NCBI GenBank assembly: GCA_905178155.1
Contig: CAJINV010000014.1
Coordinates: 902,116-966,115, forward strand
Reading direction: 5' to 3'
Length of the DNA stretch: 64,000 bases
Source of the DNA: Amoebophrya sp. A120
Lineage: Eukaryota; Sar; Dinophyceae; Syndiniales; Amoebophryaceae
Both the position numbers and the translations under genes were made by a program. Under the pieces are notes generated by a model, which had not been told where the DNA came from, did not search any database, and saw only the letters and a list, made by a program, of their open reading frames with translations. Shown in pieces: positions 22,301 through 33,100 of this stretch. The first letter of the stretch is position 1. Each line of letters starts with the position of its first letter.

Positions 22301-23480
22301 GTTGGGATCTTGAAACGCGGACAAGTCGGTCTCGGCGTCTTCCTGCAACAGCGCGGCCTCGGTGTCCTCGTCGGACGCTGCCTCCTCGTCCTTTATTGTA
22401 TGTAAAAACGTCCCAATCCGATAGTCACGATGAGGAATCGGCTACACAAATCCACGCACAAGCCTTGGCTGTTTGGCATGACAAATTTGGACTCGTAGTG
22501 TAGTGCTGTTTGAGGTAGTTCAGCAGCATCACAGATCTAGTAAGTCATGCTATTTGGAGCATGACAAATTCCAAAACACGACTAGAAAATGCTTCTCGTG
22601 CGGCGCCGTATGAGAAACATTTTCAGCATGCTGATTTGCATTACAACTATAAGGTGGGGACATTCTTAAATACGATATCCTTTTCTGCGTCCTTGTGATC
22701 CACCTTGAACTTCTTGTCATCTCGCTGCAGCAACGCAATCGCCCTGAAAATCATTCATTTTCAGTTCTGATTCACTATCCTCGCCTCCGGTTACAATCAT
22801 AACATATGCTCGTGTATTCAAATCACATTTCGCACAGGTAGATCTCCATTTTTGCCTACAATAAACAAAAGATCTTCATATCACTCGTCTAGGTGGGGCG
22901 TGCAAGGTTCTGCTTCAGATTCACAACAGAAATTGAAAGAAGTAAGTACTTTTTGATGTCGCCGGTGGGTGATTTGCGGGCGTTCACGTGCAACGACAGC
23001 TGCACAGACTGCAGCGGACCGGAACCTGGTAAAGAAAATTTTAGTACAGCTAGTAATTGATTCACATTGCGGAACCAAGAAGATGCTTGATCATCAAGCA
23101 GGAAAGCTAAATGAAAAAGTTCCTGTGACTTAAAATGAGGTAACAATACAAATTTCATCAGTATACCTTCGATTCCGCTGACCCGCTGGTTCTGGATTTT
23201 GAAGGCCTCGATCGAGGAGAGTCGGTATCGGGAGAAAAAACTGCTTTACTTACACAGCGCAGTAGAAGATCATGCAACATACACGACTGCTTGATCAACA
23301 TGCAACACACAGGATTCTTGTCCGCTGCAAGAAATCTTCGTGGAAGTGAAGCCGCTTTTGTATTTCTCGTCGGATAACAGGGTGGAGGCGACCAGTATCG
23401 ACTTCATTTTTGGGTAAATGCTTGTTTGTAATGCAAAAAATTGCAATACGAGGTGTTCTCGGTAATGCAGCAGGGTGCAA
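19371..23480 (-). CDS. Unrecognised exported or membrane protein with many small exons
   Basis: Not recognised. The last exon (19371 to about 19431) ends in an acidic tail LQEEGEEDEGEMAYY and stop. Exons that can be read: about 19516-19537 (22 nt, donor GTAAGTACC), 19845-19890 (donor GTAAGTAAAG), about 19985-20095 (YKMAGSYFLSIPQSNSALAS), 21190-21310 (TFGDHFGPNGVTIDVVCDPM), about 21490-21800 (ARLEVVAACYNVLEEGTAEA), 22115-22393 and 22678-22743 (acidic/Ala/Thr-rich, joined across an introner as DHKDAEKDEEAASDEDTEA), 22963-23026 (PLQSVQLSLHVNARKSPTGD), about 23168-23240 (SSIEAFKIQNQRVSGIEG) and about 23330-23410 (SILVASTLLSDEKYKSGF). Mostly conventional introns with GTAAGT or GTACTT donors. Whether all belong to one gene is inferred from continuous strand and lack of internal stop signals. 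Confidence 0.4.
22394..22677. mobile_element. Introner, family B
   Basis: 284 bp; left end TATTGTATGTAAAAACGTCC, right end GGGGACATTCTTAAATACGATA. The direct repeat TCCTT is perfect. Removal joins HKDAEK to DEEAASDEDTEA in frame within an acidic region. Confidence 0.88.
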
Positions 23481-23489
23481 TGCGCTGAA

Positions 23490-24251
23490 ACCTGCAGACC
23501 CTCTCGCTCGGATCTTGAATCTTTCTCAGATTTTTGTTCCTCTCAGGAAAAAGCTAAACCAAAGATGTTTTTAATTTGATTTGTGCGTTAGGATGAAGTA
23601 TTCCAAAGCTACTGACAAAGTTGTGGCATGATTCATCTGGCAGCTGCATGCGAGCGGAAGTCTCTAACCAGTATGTTCGGGTTCTGATTTAGCCAGTAAG
23701 AAGAGGGTCGCGTGAAGGGACCGACGACATGGACGAGTGATGTCAGCTTTCTAGAAGGACTGGACACGGGGAAGCGGCAGAAGTAATCTTACTCACGTAC
23801 TAGTATCCTTCGCTAGAACTCACAGCGTATTCCCACTTCCGTAACCCGTATTGGACGCGGCAAAAAACCCTCGCTCTCCTCCAAGACCTCTTGACGTGTT
23901 ACATGCGCTCCGTATAGACAGGTTGTATCACATATTTCCCTCCGCAGAGAGCAGAGCTAGCAGTGCATTTAAATTTCCGTAAAAATGTAATAGATTTCCA
24001 ACGTTCGCATAATCGCGATGTACAAGACGGATGAAACCAAACGCGCTTCAAGCTACAGAAGATACTTCGAACTCTATCCTGGGAACATACCCGAGAGCTA
24101 AGCCTGCTTTGTGCAGCAAAAGCTGGATCTCGATCATTTTTCTTTTTCGTGTGTCCTCACTGTCCACTAATGATCCGGGCTCCAATCCGGATCACCTGAC
24201 TGACTGCGGCGTTGGCAAAGCACTTCCGGAAAAAAATCAGAAAGGTTTACC
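23490..24251. other. Intergenic, nothing recognised
   Basis: No introner ends, splice signals or coding character that I can support. It separates the 5' exons of one gene from the stop codon of the next. Confidence 0.4.
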
Positions 24252-26427
24252 CTAGTACCCATCCGTACACCTCAACATTGACGTAGCCCTACTCATCCAC
24301 CGGTCCTCGCCGTCGCACCACTTCGTGTACCTCTCCCACGCACCTTTCGCCTCCGTCGCGCCAATCTGACCGGTGCGGATCCACCAGAGGTGCTGCTGCC
24401 GAGTAACTGAGGTGTACTTCTCCCGCCAAGCCGGGTACCCGCTAGCGAAGTTTCCTCGCAAGTGCTCTTTGTCCGCGGCGACCAGATCGTTGACGACCGT
24501 TTCAGAGTGCGATGGAGAGCACAGGTTGCACGACGAGCACGAGAAAAGACTTCCCGGCTCGTATGCGTCCCCTTCTATCGAGACGGGATCGTCCGAACCA
24601 CCTCCAGGCTCAGGTATGGAGGAACGCCCATGACTTTTGTTAAGTACCCATCTCCCGCACGTAGCTTTGGGATTAGCTATCAAGCTTTTGGGATAAACTT
24701 CCCAAAAAGCATTATAAGAGTAGAGAGCAGATAGCTTTGATCACTTATCAAAACTTTTGCCAAAACTTGTTGCTCGCTTATCGAAACTTTAAAGAGATTT
24801 CTGTTCCAAAAAGCTTGATCACTTATCAAGCTTTTATTAGAGTGAGGTATCTATCTCAAAGTTCAAGCTGTGCGAAACGGATACGTAATAAAAGTATGGG
24901 CCCTTCCCTCATACGTGGGGGCCGTGTAGCGATGAAAGACGAGGCCGCCGGAGAGGACGTCTTGGTGGCGTCGCAGAACTTTTTCGCATCTTCGTCTCCC
25001 AACAGACGCAGTTGGTGTTTCTTGAGTATGCACTCCATGGCACAAGCTTCCTGGAATAAGTATATAATTTGAATCGATGCTGCCAATCTGCCGGCAATTT
25101 ATCATCATCATCATTTATAATCATTTGTCTTGCCACCTATCTAACGAAGATGGACCACAGCACTAAGCACGAAAGTGTCGAAGCAAAAAGATGGATTACG
25201 CTAAGTAGGGCCAAAGCAGGAAAGTAGGGAAGTACCTCTTGCGTCTTGATGACCAATTTGTCCAGCATGTCCGAAAACGCCTGCACTGTTGGAGACTTGT
25301 ACGCGGCTCCTATTCTGTGCAAAACCGTCGTCGGTCCATCACTACAACGGAAAATCTATCACGCAGATCAGAATGCTCGAGTGCGAGCCATTTTCGGTCC
25401 AAAGCTTGGCTTTAAATGACTTAAACCCCCATGCGCTTCCCGGCTCGGGCGTGACACTTTTCCAGCAATGGCTTAAAATGGCTTCAGCGAAGCAGGGGCG
25501 AGACGTCAGACAAACACCTCGAGCGCATGCAAAGCCAACATCTCCTGGTGGATATGTACTTACGAAGTATTTTCGCACAGGATAACGCGCAGCCAGCTAG
25601 GCGCTCCGCCGGCACACGGGCCCTTTGTCGTGGTGACCGTGTCCGTCGCGGTGTCCGTGGCGGTGTCCGTGACCGTGTCCGTCGCGGTATTCGTCGCGGT
25701 GTCCACGGCGATGTTCGCCGCGGTGTCCGTGCTCTCTTGCTTGGGGACGTCCACAAAGGACAACGGTGTGGCGGGGGGCACCTTTGGCGCCTCGCCCTCA
25801 AACTCAGAGTATGCTGTGGAACCACGTCCCCATCCAAAATAGCCAAGCAACGAACTTTGCTATAAATAAAAATCATCAAGGTTCGGCTGTTGCGCATTTC
25901 GAGCAGCAGCGCAGTACTTAATGGTTAACAAGTGCAGCCACGTCATCCCAATTCAATCGCTTTATCCTGCTTACTTACCAGCCTGACGATAGTCTAAGCA
26001 TAAAACGAGTTCCAGAAAACCATTAGAAACCGCACCTCATGGGGCTGCGCATAAGAAGCAGTCTGGACATGCAGACGCACAAGGCGAATCCGTGGTGGGG
26101 AAGTTTTCAATCCGGATACGAAGTCGGCCGTATTTACATCCGCCATTGTCGCCTCATCAGCAGCAACAAGAAGCACAGTGCTGCCGGCACCGCCTAGGCG
26201 CAAGAAAGCAGAAATAGGACGCCGCATCTTTTGTCTGTTTGTTTTAGTTCTACCACATAATTTGGCTCTACCCGCAGCGCGAAACGCCACGAGTTCCTAC
26301 CGTACGTGGAAAAAAGCTTGGCGATAGAGTTGCTCTTAACTTCATTCACAGTGTCAGACGCCAAAATTATGTCGAGTGAAAGGAAAAATGAAAATCTCGT
26401 TTTGATGTGCAAACTTTTCAGCCGCAC
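24252..26427 (-). CDS. Unrecognised protein with Thr/Asp repeats and a Trp-rich C-terminus
   Basis: Not recognised. The final exon (24252 to about 24635) encodes a Cys/Trp-containing end (FSCSSCNLCSPSHSETVVND, KYTSVTRQQHLWWIRTGQIG, AWERYTKWCDGEDRW) and stops at 24252-24254. Upstream exons: about 24918-25049 (EACAMECILKKHQLRLLGDE, acceptor TATTCCAG), 25235-25318 (AYKSPTVQAFSDMLDKLVIK), about 25340-25480, 25562-25830 (with a T-D-T-A repeat block, donor GTAAGTAC), and near 25980-26300 (STVLLVAADEATMADVNTAD to FVRL, donor GTAAGTAAG). The helical exons could form a short coiled coil. Conventional introns dominate. Grouping these exons into one gene is tentative. Confidence 0.4.
24809..24835. repeat. 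Perfect 11-bp inverted repeat, 5-nt loop
   Basis: AAAAGCTTGAT and its exact inverse flank CACTT, in an AT-rich intron-like stretch where GATCACTTATCAA also occurs at 24738. Function unknown; it could be a remnant of a small palindromic element. Confidence 0.6.
25632..25735. repeat. Coding minisatellite, GTGTCCGTSRCG-like units
   Basis: Imperfect 12-bp units such as GTGTCCGTCGCG repeated about eight times. On the minus strand they encode a Thr-Asp-Thr-Ala/Val repeat (TDTVTDTATDTATDTV) inside the exon at 25562-25830. Such Thr/Asp tracts are usually flexible and exposed. Confidence 0.75.
25990..26118. mobile_element. Possible short introner, family B-like
   Basis: 129 bp; right end GTGGGGAAGTTTTCAATCCGGATA resembles family B, left end TAGTCTAAGCATAAAACGAG is weak. 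Removal would give ADFVRL just before a GTAAGTAAG donor, in frame. Direct repeat only 3-4 bp. Confidence 0.45.
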
Positions 26428-26461
26428 AGACCACTCAGATCGTCCGCACAGACCACTCAGA
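26422..26461. repeat. Direct repeat, 18 bp, 22-bp spacing
   Basis: CCGCACAGACCACTCAGA occurs twice in succession. Nothing else marks the site. Confidence 0.6.
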
Positions 26462-26946
26462 ACTAGCCTACTCCGAGCGTCCGAACACTTCTACTCAGAG
26501 ACTCGTCCCCATTGCCACGTGCCAAACCGCACCTTTTTGCAAAGCTCGTTGATCCCGAGTTTGTTTCCAATCATAATACATGCTTGACAAACTATCTTTT
26601 GTCAGCTCCAGTACTTCTAGTGCCCTCTCTGGTTGAAGTTCTTTATCTTTGAAGGTTTAGATTGTAGGCATGAGATGCAGAGGCGAAGTATTCTCGCCGA
26701 CCGCAGGATTGTTGCATCACTACGCCGGTCGAGGCTGCAACCAGTGCAATGGCTCAGGCTGATCAGAATCAGTGCCTCCTCGTCTACTAAACGCGTTCTC
26801 AAACGTCAGTACGGAGGGGCGGCACTTGTAATAAATTGAAATTGAATACTAGTGGGGCTACTTAGCAAAGCAGGGAACTGAAATTGAAATTCAGAACGCG
26901 GGAATTGAACCAGATAGAAAGGGGAGGACAGCGATGCACTTCAGTT

Positions 26947-27276
26947 CTAATTCCTATACGGCTCTGCTGCCCACAGATCCCATAGCTCATCTTCTTTGTC
27001 TGCTGACAGCAAATGCCTGTCCGTTTGTGTCGTGACTGTCGTTTGTGGTGTGACACTCTTTTCCTCCTCTTCCGTTTTCCGGTACTTGTTTCCACTACCA
27101 CTGTGCAGTCGCGCGGCCGGAACGAAGAGGCAGCACGGTGAAATGAAGCCTTGTACTTGTAAACGAAAGGAGAAGTTCTGGCTTTCAGAGAAAGTTCTGG
27201 CGGAGCTGTTGTTCGACGTGTGGTTCCGGACGTTCTTGTGCAAGTAGTTCAGGTTGTCAGAAACGACGGAGTTCAC
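26947..27276 (-). CDS. Doubtful small ORF or exon, 109 codons
   Basis: The reading frame ends in a hydrophilic, acidic stretch (SADKEDELWDLWAAEPYRN) with a Thr-rich part before it. There is no recognised domain, no splice signal I can fix and no introner. It lies between two better supported genes and may be an exon of either or chance. The rest of 26430-27686 holds nothing I recognise. Confidence 0.22.
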   Translation of the reverse strand: MNSVVSDNLNYLHKNVRNHTSNNSSARTFSESQNFSFRLQVQGFISPCCLFVPAARLHSGSGNKYRKTEEEEKSVTPQTTVTTQTDRHLLSADKEDELWDLWAAEPYRN

Positions 27277-27686
27277 GTTGTCAGAAAAAACTCTTTTATC
27301 CGATGCTCCTCAAGCCTCCTCTTGTTCTCTGGTCCTCGTCTTCGGGGTCGTGAAGCAGGTGGGTGCACCAGCAGGGCGAGCGGTGTCGAAATTCTGAGGC
27401 GGCTGCGGGGTTCGGGCGTAGCAGGGGAGACGGGTAGATAGTGTACTAGGGAACAAGGGGGTAGGGATTACTAGTGTAGTTCTTTTTTTTCTTCTTGTTG
27501 ATCCGCGCGTTACTAGTCCAGCCGCAGCATCCAGTCGGTTGTGTTGTCCATGAACCGCGCGTGGTCGACGTTTCTGTTTCGTTTTTTGTAATTTCGTAAG
27601 CACCTTAAGAACATCTAATCCCGCATCAATCATGTGTGAACCAGACACGAGCACGACCAGCCGTTTGCATGACAAGCTGCACACTG

Positions 27687-29135
27687 CTATTGTATGTTTC
27701 GTACCGCCCACAAGTTAGTAAGAACCGTATCTAGTATTCGTAAGTACGTATTCAGCCCGTGATTCCTCCACATCCCCGCCGCGCCGAGGTTCTGCGAAAA
27801 CCGGTTACTCAGTCCGTGTCTCCCCCCCTGCAACACTTCCGGGGCCTTGCTCCCATATTTGCTGTTGCTTCGCTTGTAGAGATATGGATTGTAAATATTT
27901 CTGGGTCTGCAGAGTTGAAAAAATCTTCAATCTAGGTTGTGAATAACGAACACTCTCCTGTTCTGCACAGCCATGCACGACAAATATTTGCGGGGCCGCG
28001 TGTAGTTACGCGCTCCGCATGACAGACTGCGTGCTTGCCTCAGAAGAAAGGGAAAGATGTCTCTTCGTGAACACACGCATCGCAGACTCTAGACTCATGT
28101 CTTCAGACCGGCATGATAAGTCGTGCAACTATCTTCAAGACCCAGACATATTTCCAAGGCATACGAAGCACGCAGAGTACTCCGGTCCCGCAGTCGGCGC
28201 GTCCACCTTAAGCGGCGGCAGGCCGGATCGCTTTCTATGCTGAGTAAAAACGTCTCCATCATGAGGCGGTCATGCGGACTTCCATCTACAGAGGGGACAT
28301 TTGGAATCCGAATCGATCCCCATCGTGAGAGGCATTCTACTCAGTCTTGTTTTGGCCTTTGCAATTATGCTTTGAACCAACAGGACGACAAGCAGATGCC
28401 TTTCTGATGCGACTGCCGTTGCTAGCCTGCACAGCACTACCGCAGAAAACCTGTCATGCGTGACTCCCAGCAAACCTGCTGGATTGATTCGCATTGCAGA
28501 GGTCGCAAGTTTGCTATGACTATGAGGTGGGAACGTTTTTACTCAGGTGGATACTTCCGCTCGAGTGCATAAGCCTTCTTTGTAAAGCGGAAAAAGCTCC
28601 TCCCCTTCTCAAGTTAAGTACCTTGCAAGACAGAAAGCTCTCCAGCAGGACGAGCGCTCACGAACCTTACTGGATGATGATCGCTAAAAATTCATTTTAT
28701 GGTCTTGTTTTTACAAAATTAGTAGACGACGTGCCTTTTTCATCTGTCGAATCACGCTGAGCCTACTCTCGCTGCTCAGCACTGCAGCGGTCGACTACTA
28801 CACGCTTTTATCTCTTTTGAAACCTGAAGACCACTGCATAACCACTTCACTCGTTTGTTTCTGGGCTGGGGGATCCTTTTTCCTGTTCATATCTTTCTCC
28901 GCTTCCTCCGCCGCCGTTTTTTTCACCTGAGTGAGAAACAGTGCGAAAATTTTCGACATGCAGAAAGGCGGCAAGTGGAGCGCTGCATATACAAATCGAA
29001 ATATTAACCGCTGTGAAAATAACGTAATGCTGCGATTGTTGAGCCACAAGCCTTCTAACGCTATACCTCAACTGGCACTGCTGCCTCGAAAACCTGATCG
29101 ACTGTCAGCTCCTGCTTGAGATTTGGCTGCGCCAT
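27687..29135 (-). CDS. Small unrecognised protein, apparently complete, five or more exons
   Basis: Start ATG at 29133-29135 (MAQPNLKQELTVDQVFEAAV). Exon 1 is 29067-29135 with donor GTATAG; exon 2 is 28824-28926 (acceptor CACTCAG, donor GTTTCA) and is charged (KKTAAEEAEKDMNRKKDPPA). A later exon ending at 28554 (LEKGRSFFRFTKKAYALERK) is followed by the family B introner 28236-28553, a 72-nt exon 28164-28235 (SGLPPLKVDAPTAGPEYSAC), the family A introner 27883-28163 and the last exon to the stop at 27687-27689 (SKYGSKAPEVLQGGRHGLSN, RFSQNLGAAGMWRNHGLNTY). The basic, Gly/Asn-rich end looks conserved in character but I cannot name the family. An exon between 28623 and 28823 may be missing from this model. 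Confidence 0.55.
27883..28163. mobile_element. Introner, family A (diverged)
   Basis: 281 bp, left end TATGGATTGTAAATATTTCT then GGGTCT, right end AGACCCAGACATATTTCC. No clean direct repeat, so the exact boundary is uncertain by a few bases. Confidence 0.72.
28236..28553. mobile_element. Introner, family B
   Basis: 318 bp; left end TATGCTGAGTAAAAACGTCT, right end GGGAACGTTTTTACTCAG then GTGGATA. Flanks CTTTC/CTTCC (4 of 5). Removal joins YALERK to RSGLPPLKV in frame. Confidence 0.85.
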
Positions 29136-30124
29136 TTTTATTTCAACCGCAGCAGAGCTTTTTTAACCTTAAGTAGATACGACTTGTATTTTCTGGCACG
29201 AGATCTCTGCTCCCCCACAATAAGCAACTACCTCAAAGATCAAAGTCCCAAAAGTCTGTTAAGTATCCCGGCTCCGTTTTTCTCTAGAGCGCCGTGAAAA
29301 AAAGATCTACTGTTGCCTGGAAATGGTTGACGACAAAGGAATTAGATCTACTGCTCTGAAATACAGAAGTAACAAAAATCAAATTCCTCAAGTGGAAGGA
29401 TAGTATTTGTGCCACAGGAGGGATCCTGTACGTCAGATGAACAGCTTGTGGTCAACTACAAGAGTAAAAAATGTGACATGGCCTAAAGCTGTACTTAGTC
29501 TATACAGTGGTAGAAACTCGATGGTAGAGGAATTCCACGAACCGAGACGAGAGAAACAGAGCCCGCGGACAGAAGTGTTTTGTGTTGTGCTCGCGACTCT
29601 TTTCGCTTTCCCGCAATTGCGTGCCGATACGATTTTACACAAGCCTTTTTTTATCGACTTTGTTCAACTGTCCCCTCACTATTGTACAAGTATTCTTCAG
29701 TAAAGTGCAGTAAACTCTTCTTCATCCGATCGATCCCGACCCTTGACGGTACTCTTTTTGCACTACTAAGCACCTGCGACGAACGTTGCTCGAGCTACAC
29801 GTTTTGGTCGTGATTTTTTCTTACCGACACGAGTGACGAGGTAGGCGAAGAACGCATGTGAATGCCCTCAGCAGAAGTGGCGGAGTCGCCGTGGTACGAT
29901 CATACCTCTCACGACCTCTTCTCGAGCTCCTCCTGCTGTGTTTCTTTCTGATTCTGTTTCATACGACAGTATCATGGTCACAAGAGTGAAAAGCGAGAGG
30001 GGAGGTTCCGTACTGAGAGCGGTGGCCAGAGGGTGCTACACCCCACTGACCGATAACTTCTGTTGCATCTGTTGTACTTCCCATTTCAAGGCAGAGGCTG
30101 AGGCAGAGGCACTTTGTTCTACTA
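29136..30124. other. Intergenic, nothing recognised
   Basis: Between the stop of the DUF3431 gene (30125) and the start codon of the next gene (29135). No introner ends and no supported ORF; it probably holds the 3' UTR and 5' UTR of the two genes. Confidence 0.45.
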
Positions 30125-33100
30125 CTATTTCGCTGGCCCTTGTTTGTGCGCCAAAGACAAATACTCGCTCTTCATTACGTAATATATTACAGTGAAAAGT
30201 GCCCCCCACCCCCAAAGTTGCAAAATTTTGTGATGCGAAGTTTCCAAATAAAACCTTTTTGTCATGCATGAAAGGAATATGAATCTTTCTGATGCAGATT
30301 CTAGTGTTGTTTCGCATCGCTTGTATGACAAGCACCGCTCTTACTGGGATCTTTTGCAATACAAATTTTTGCTATTCACGATCGGAAATCTGTGATGCTG
30401 GTACATGCAAGAGGGCGAATGTTTCATTTGGAAAGGATTGCAATACAAATGCTTTCAAGTTCGGGGGTGGGGGCATTTTTCATTGTAATATAATAGCTGT
30501 GCTGTTCTCGCCATATCGGGTACACCTCCTCATTGTCCTTCCACCGCAGATATCAAATGTAAAAATGTCTGGGTCTGGAAGAATGCAACTTGTGATGCTG
30601 AATTTGGATTCCAAAAAAATCTGTATTGCATGAGCAGCAAAGGGAGTGTAATTTTTGCTACGCGGGGGGCATTTGTCATGCGGAATAGGCATCGCGAGGC
30701 CCTCAAAAAATCTGTGATGCTAGGGCATGCATCACAGACATCATGGCCCAGGCAAAACATGCATGACAAGTCTCAGAATCTTCCAGACCCAGACATTTTT
30801 ACAGTTGATAGCAAAAAAAGTGGCAGCGAGAAGTCGTCACTCCGCAGCGGTTCCTCGATCTTCTTGTCTCCCAACACCACGTGCCACATAAACTCTGTTC
30901 TGTGAAAAAACGTCCCCACGACCCCAGAGCAGGCAAGATGGGGTTGATGTGGCTACACCAATCAACAAGCTTAGCTTTGTCTTCTGTGTCGCGCATGACA
31001 AGTTTGTGTTGTAATCCTGCGTAGCTAGCGCAGCCGCATCAGAAATCGTCCTCCATCCACTTAAATATCCAGACTTTAGCATGACAGCCTCCCAAGCAGC
31101 ATTGGACATACTCTACTCGTCATGTGACTGCGCATGCAAAAGCGAAACATTTCGGCATGCGAATTTGCATGACAGCCCTGGGATGAGGACGACATTTTTC
31201 CACCGGATAAACTCCAACGAGTAGCAGTAGCTCAGCCTCTGCCCCTTGTACTTCTCGTAGGTGGGACCAATCCGCTGGCAGAGGTCTGGGATCGAACCGT
31301 CAACGATCTGCTGCAGCCGCTCCATCCGAGCTTGCGGAATGTTGTGAATCAGTTTCCTTATGCATTGCAAATGTGTTTGGGTCTGAAAAGGTTCCGCCTG
31401 TATAATTCCGCGTCTCGCATTTCTGACAAATCTGTATTGCATAAGAAACAAATAAAGCGCCACCCCTTCGCCATGCAAAGTCGCACTTTCTTTGTAGTGA
31501 CGCACACTACGCATGCGAAAGCGTTTGAAAAGAAATTTGCCATGCGTCCCTAGACAACTTGAAGGCGCACTCAATCGTTTTGACAACTGAACAGTACTAC
31601 GACAGGTTTCCCGACCCCGACATGTTTGCAGTTGCACTCCATATGCTTCTTACTGATCATAAACTGCGCACAGCAGTAGGTCTCGAGCAGTTGCCGTCTC
31701 GTTTTCTCGACGGTAAGAGACTCGCCCATGATATAGTTGAAAACCTGGTCCTGGCATGGTGTGGACACCTATCCCAGAAAAAAACGCAGGCAGGGCAGAT
31801 TTGTAATGCATGTAATGCAAAAATAAGTTTACGGAGAAAAATCTGCCATGGGCGAGCTCATATAGCATGCTCTTTGGGATATTCTTTTTTTGCGTTTGCG
31901 TACTCATTTTTGCATAACAAATTGCCCCGCCTGCTTTTTCCCGGGTGATAACACCGCGACCAGACGGGGGGTGGAGAGATGCAGGAAGTTGACTTATGCT
32001 GAGTAAAAACGTCCCCACCTCAGACTTCTTATGCAGGTTTCGCTGTCTACCGGCACATGTGTAATGCGCATGCCCATGAAAGTCGTTTCTCATCGTGTTT
32101 TGGCATTTGTATCGATAATGCGGTAAACAGGATAAGCAGATGGATTTGTGCTGTGGCTGCCCTAGCTAATTACCTGCACCACTTACACTACGCACTGCAA
32201 CTTGTCACGCGCGGCGACTCCCAAAACTAGGTTCTTTGTGTTGCCAGGTGCCCGACTTAGCTCTGGACAGGGAACGTTTTTTCCCCAGGATATGACTTCC
32301 TCGTTGTTTATGTTTTCCCCCAGCCGCCCGGACTCCATGCTGGCCAGGATTAAGTTTAAGTAATGGTACTGGAACTGCCCCCAGTGGGAGATCGGGTCGG
32401 CGTGCAAAAAAAACGTGAAGTCACCGATGGGTCCTGTAGTTGCAGCATCCGGTGCTCCTGCTGGCGCTTCAGTAGCAGAAGAAGCACCGCCGCTATTGCT
32501 TCCGCCAGAACCACGTCGGTCAGACCCGGTATAATTCGCGACTCCTTCCAAGGAGGTGGGAGTTCCATCACTCGCGCTCCTGGCGGCTGCTGCAGCGACG
32601 GCGTTCGCAACGTCCGGCCCAGCCGATTGTCCGTTCGTTTCGATAAACCGATCGATCGACTGTTTATCTGTGATGCCCAGTTCCTCCAAATTTTGTTGCT
32701 GTGCGAACCGGAGAGTCTTATGCAGTGCAAAAGTAGTGTCGTAGCTGCATAGCAGTTGCAGTAACATTGAAAATTGCAATTCATCTGTCTCCGCAGTACG
32801 ACAAAACATCTCTAGCGCTCGTGGTTACGGTATGGAGACGGGTAGTGATCTACAAAGATGCCTATACTCATTTTTATGCTGCAACTAGAGCGAGTATAGC
32901 AGTCCGACATTATTTGCACTTTGCGTAAATGTCCTCGTGGAGCAGGTGCTTATTCTCCCAGAGGTATTTCTGCCGTTCGTAGGCACTGGTTTTCTCGGTT
33001 GTTTTATCAAATGCAAAAATGTCTGGGTCTGGAAGATTTCTAGATTTGTCATGCATATTTTCCATGACCCGTGATGTCTGTGATGCATGCCGTAGCATAA

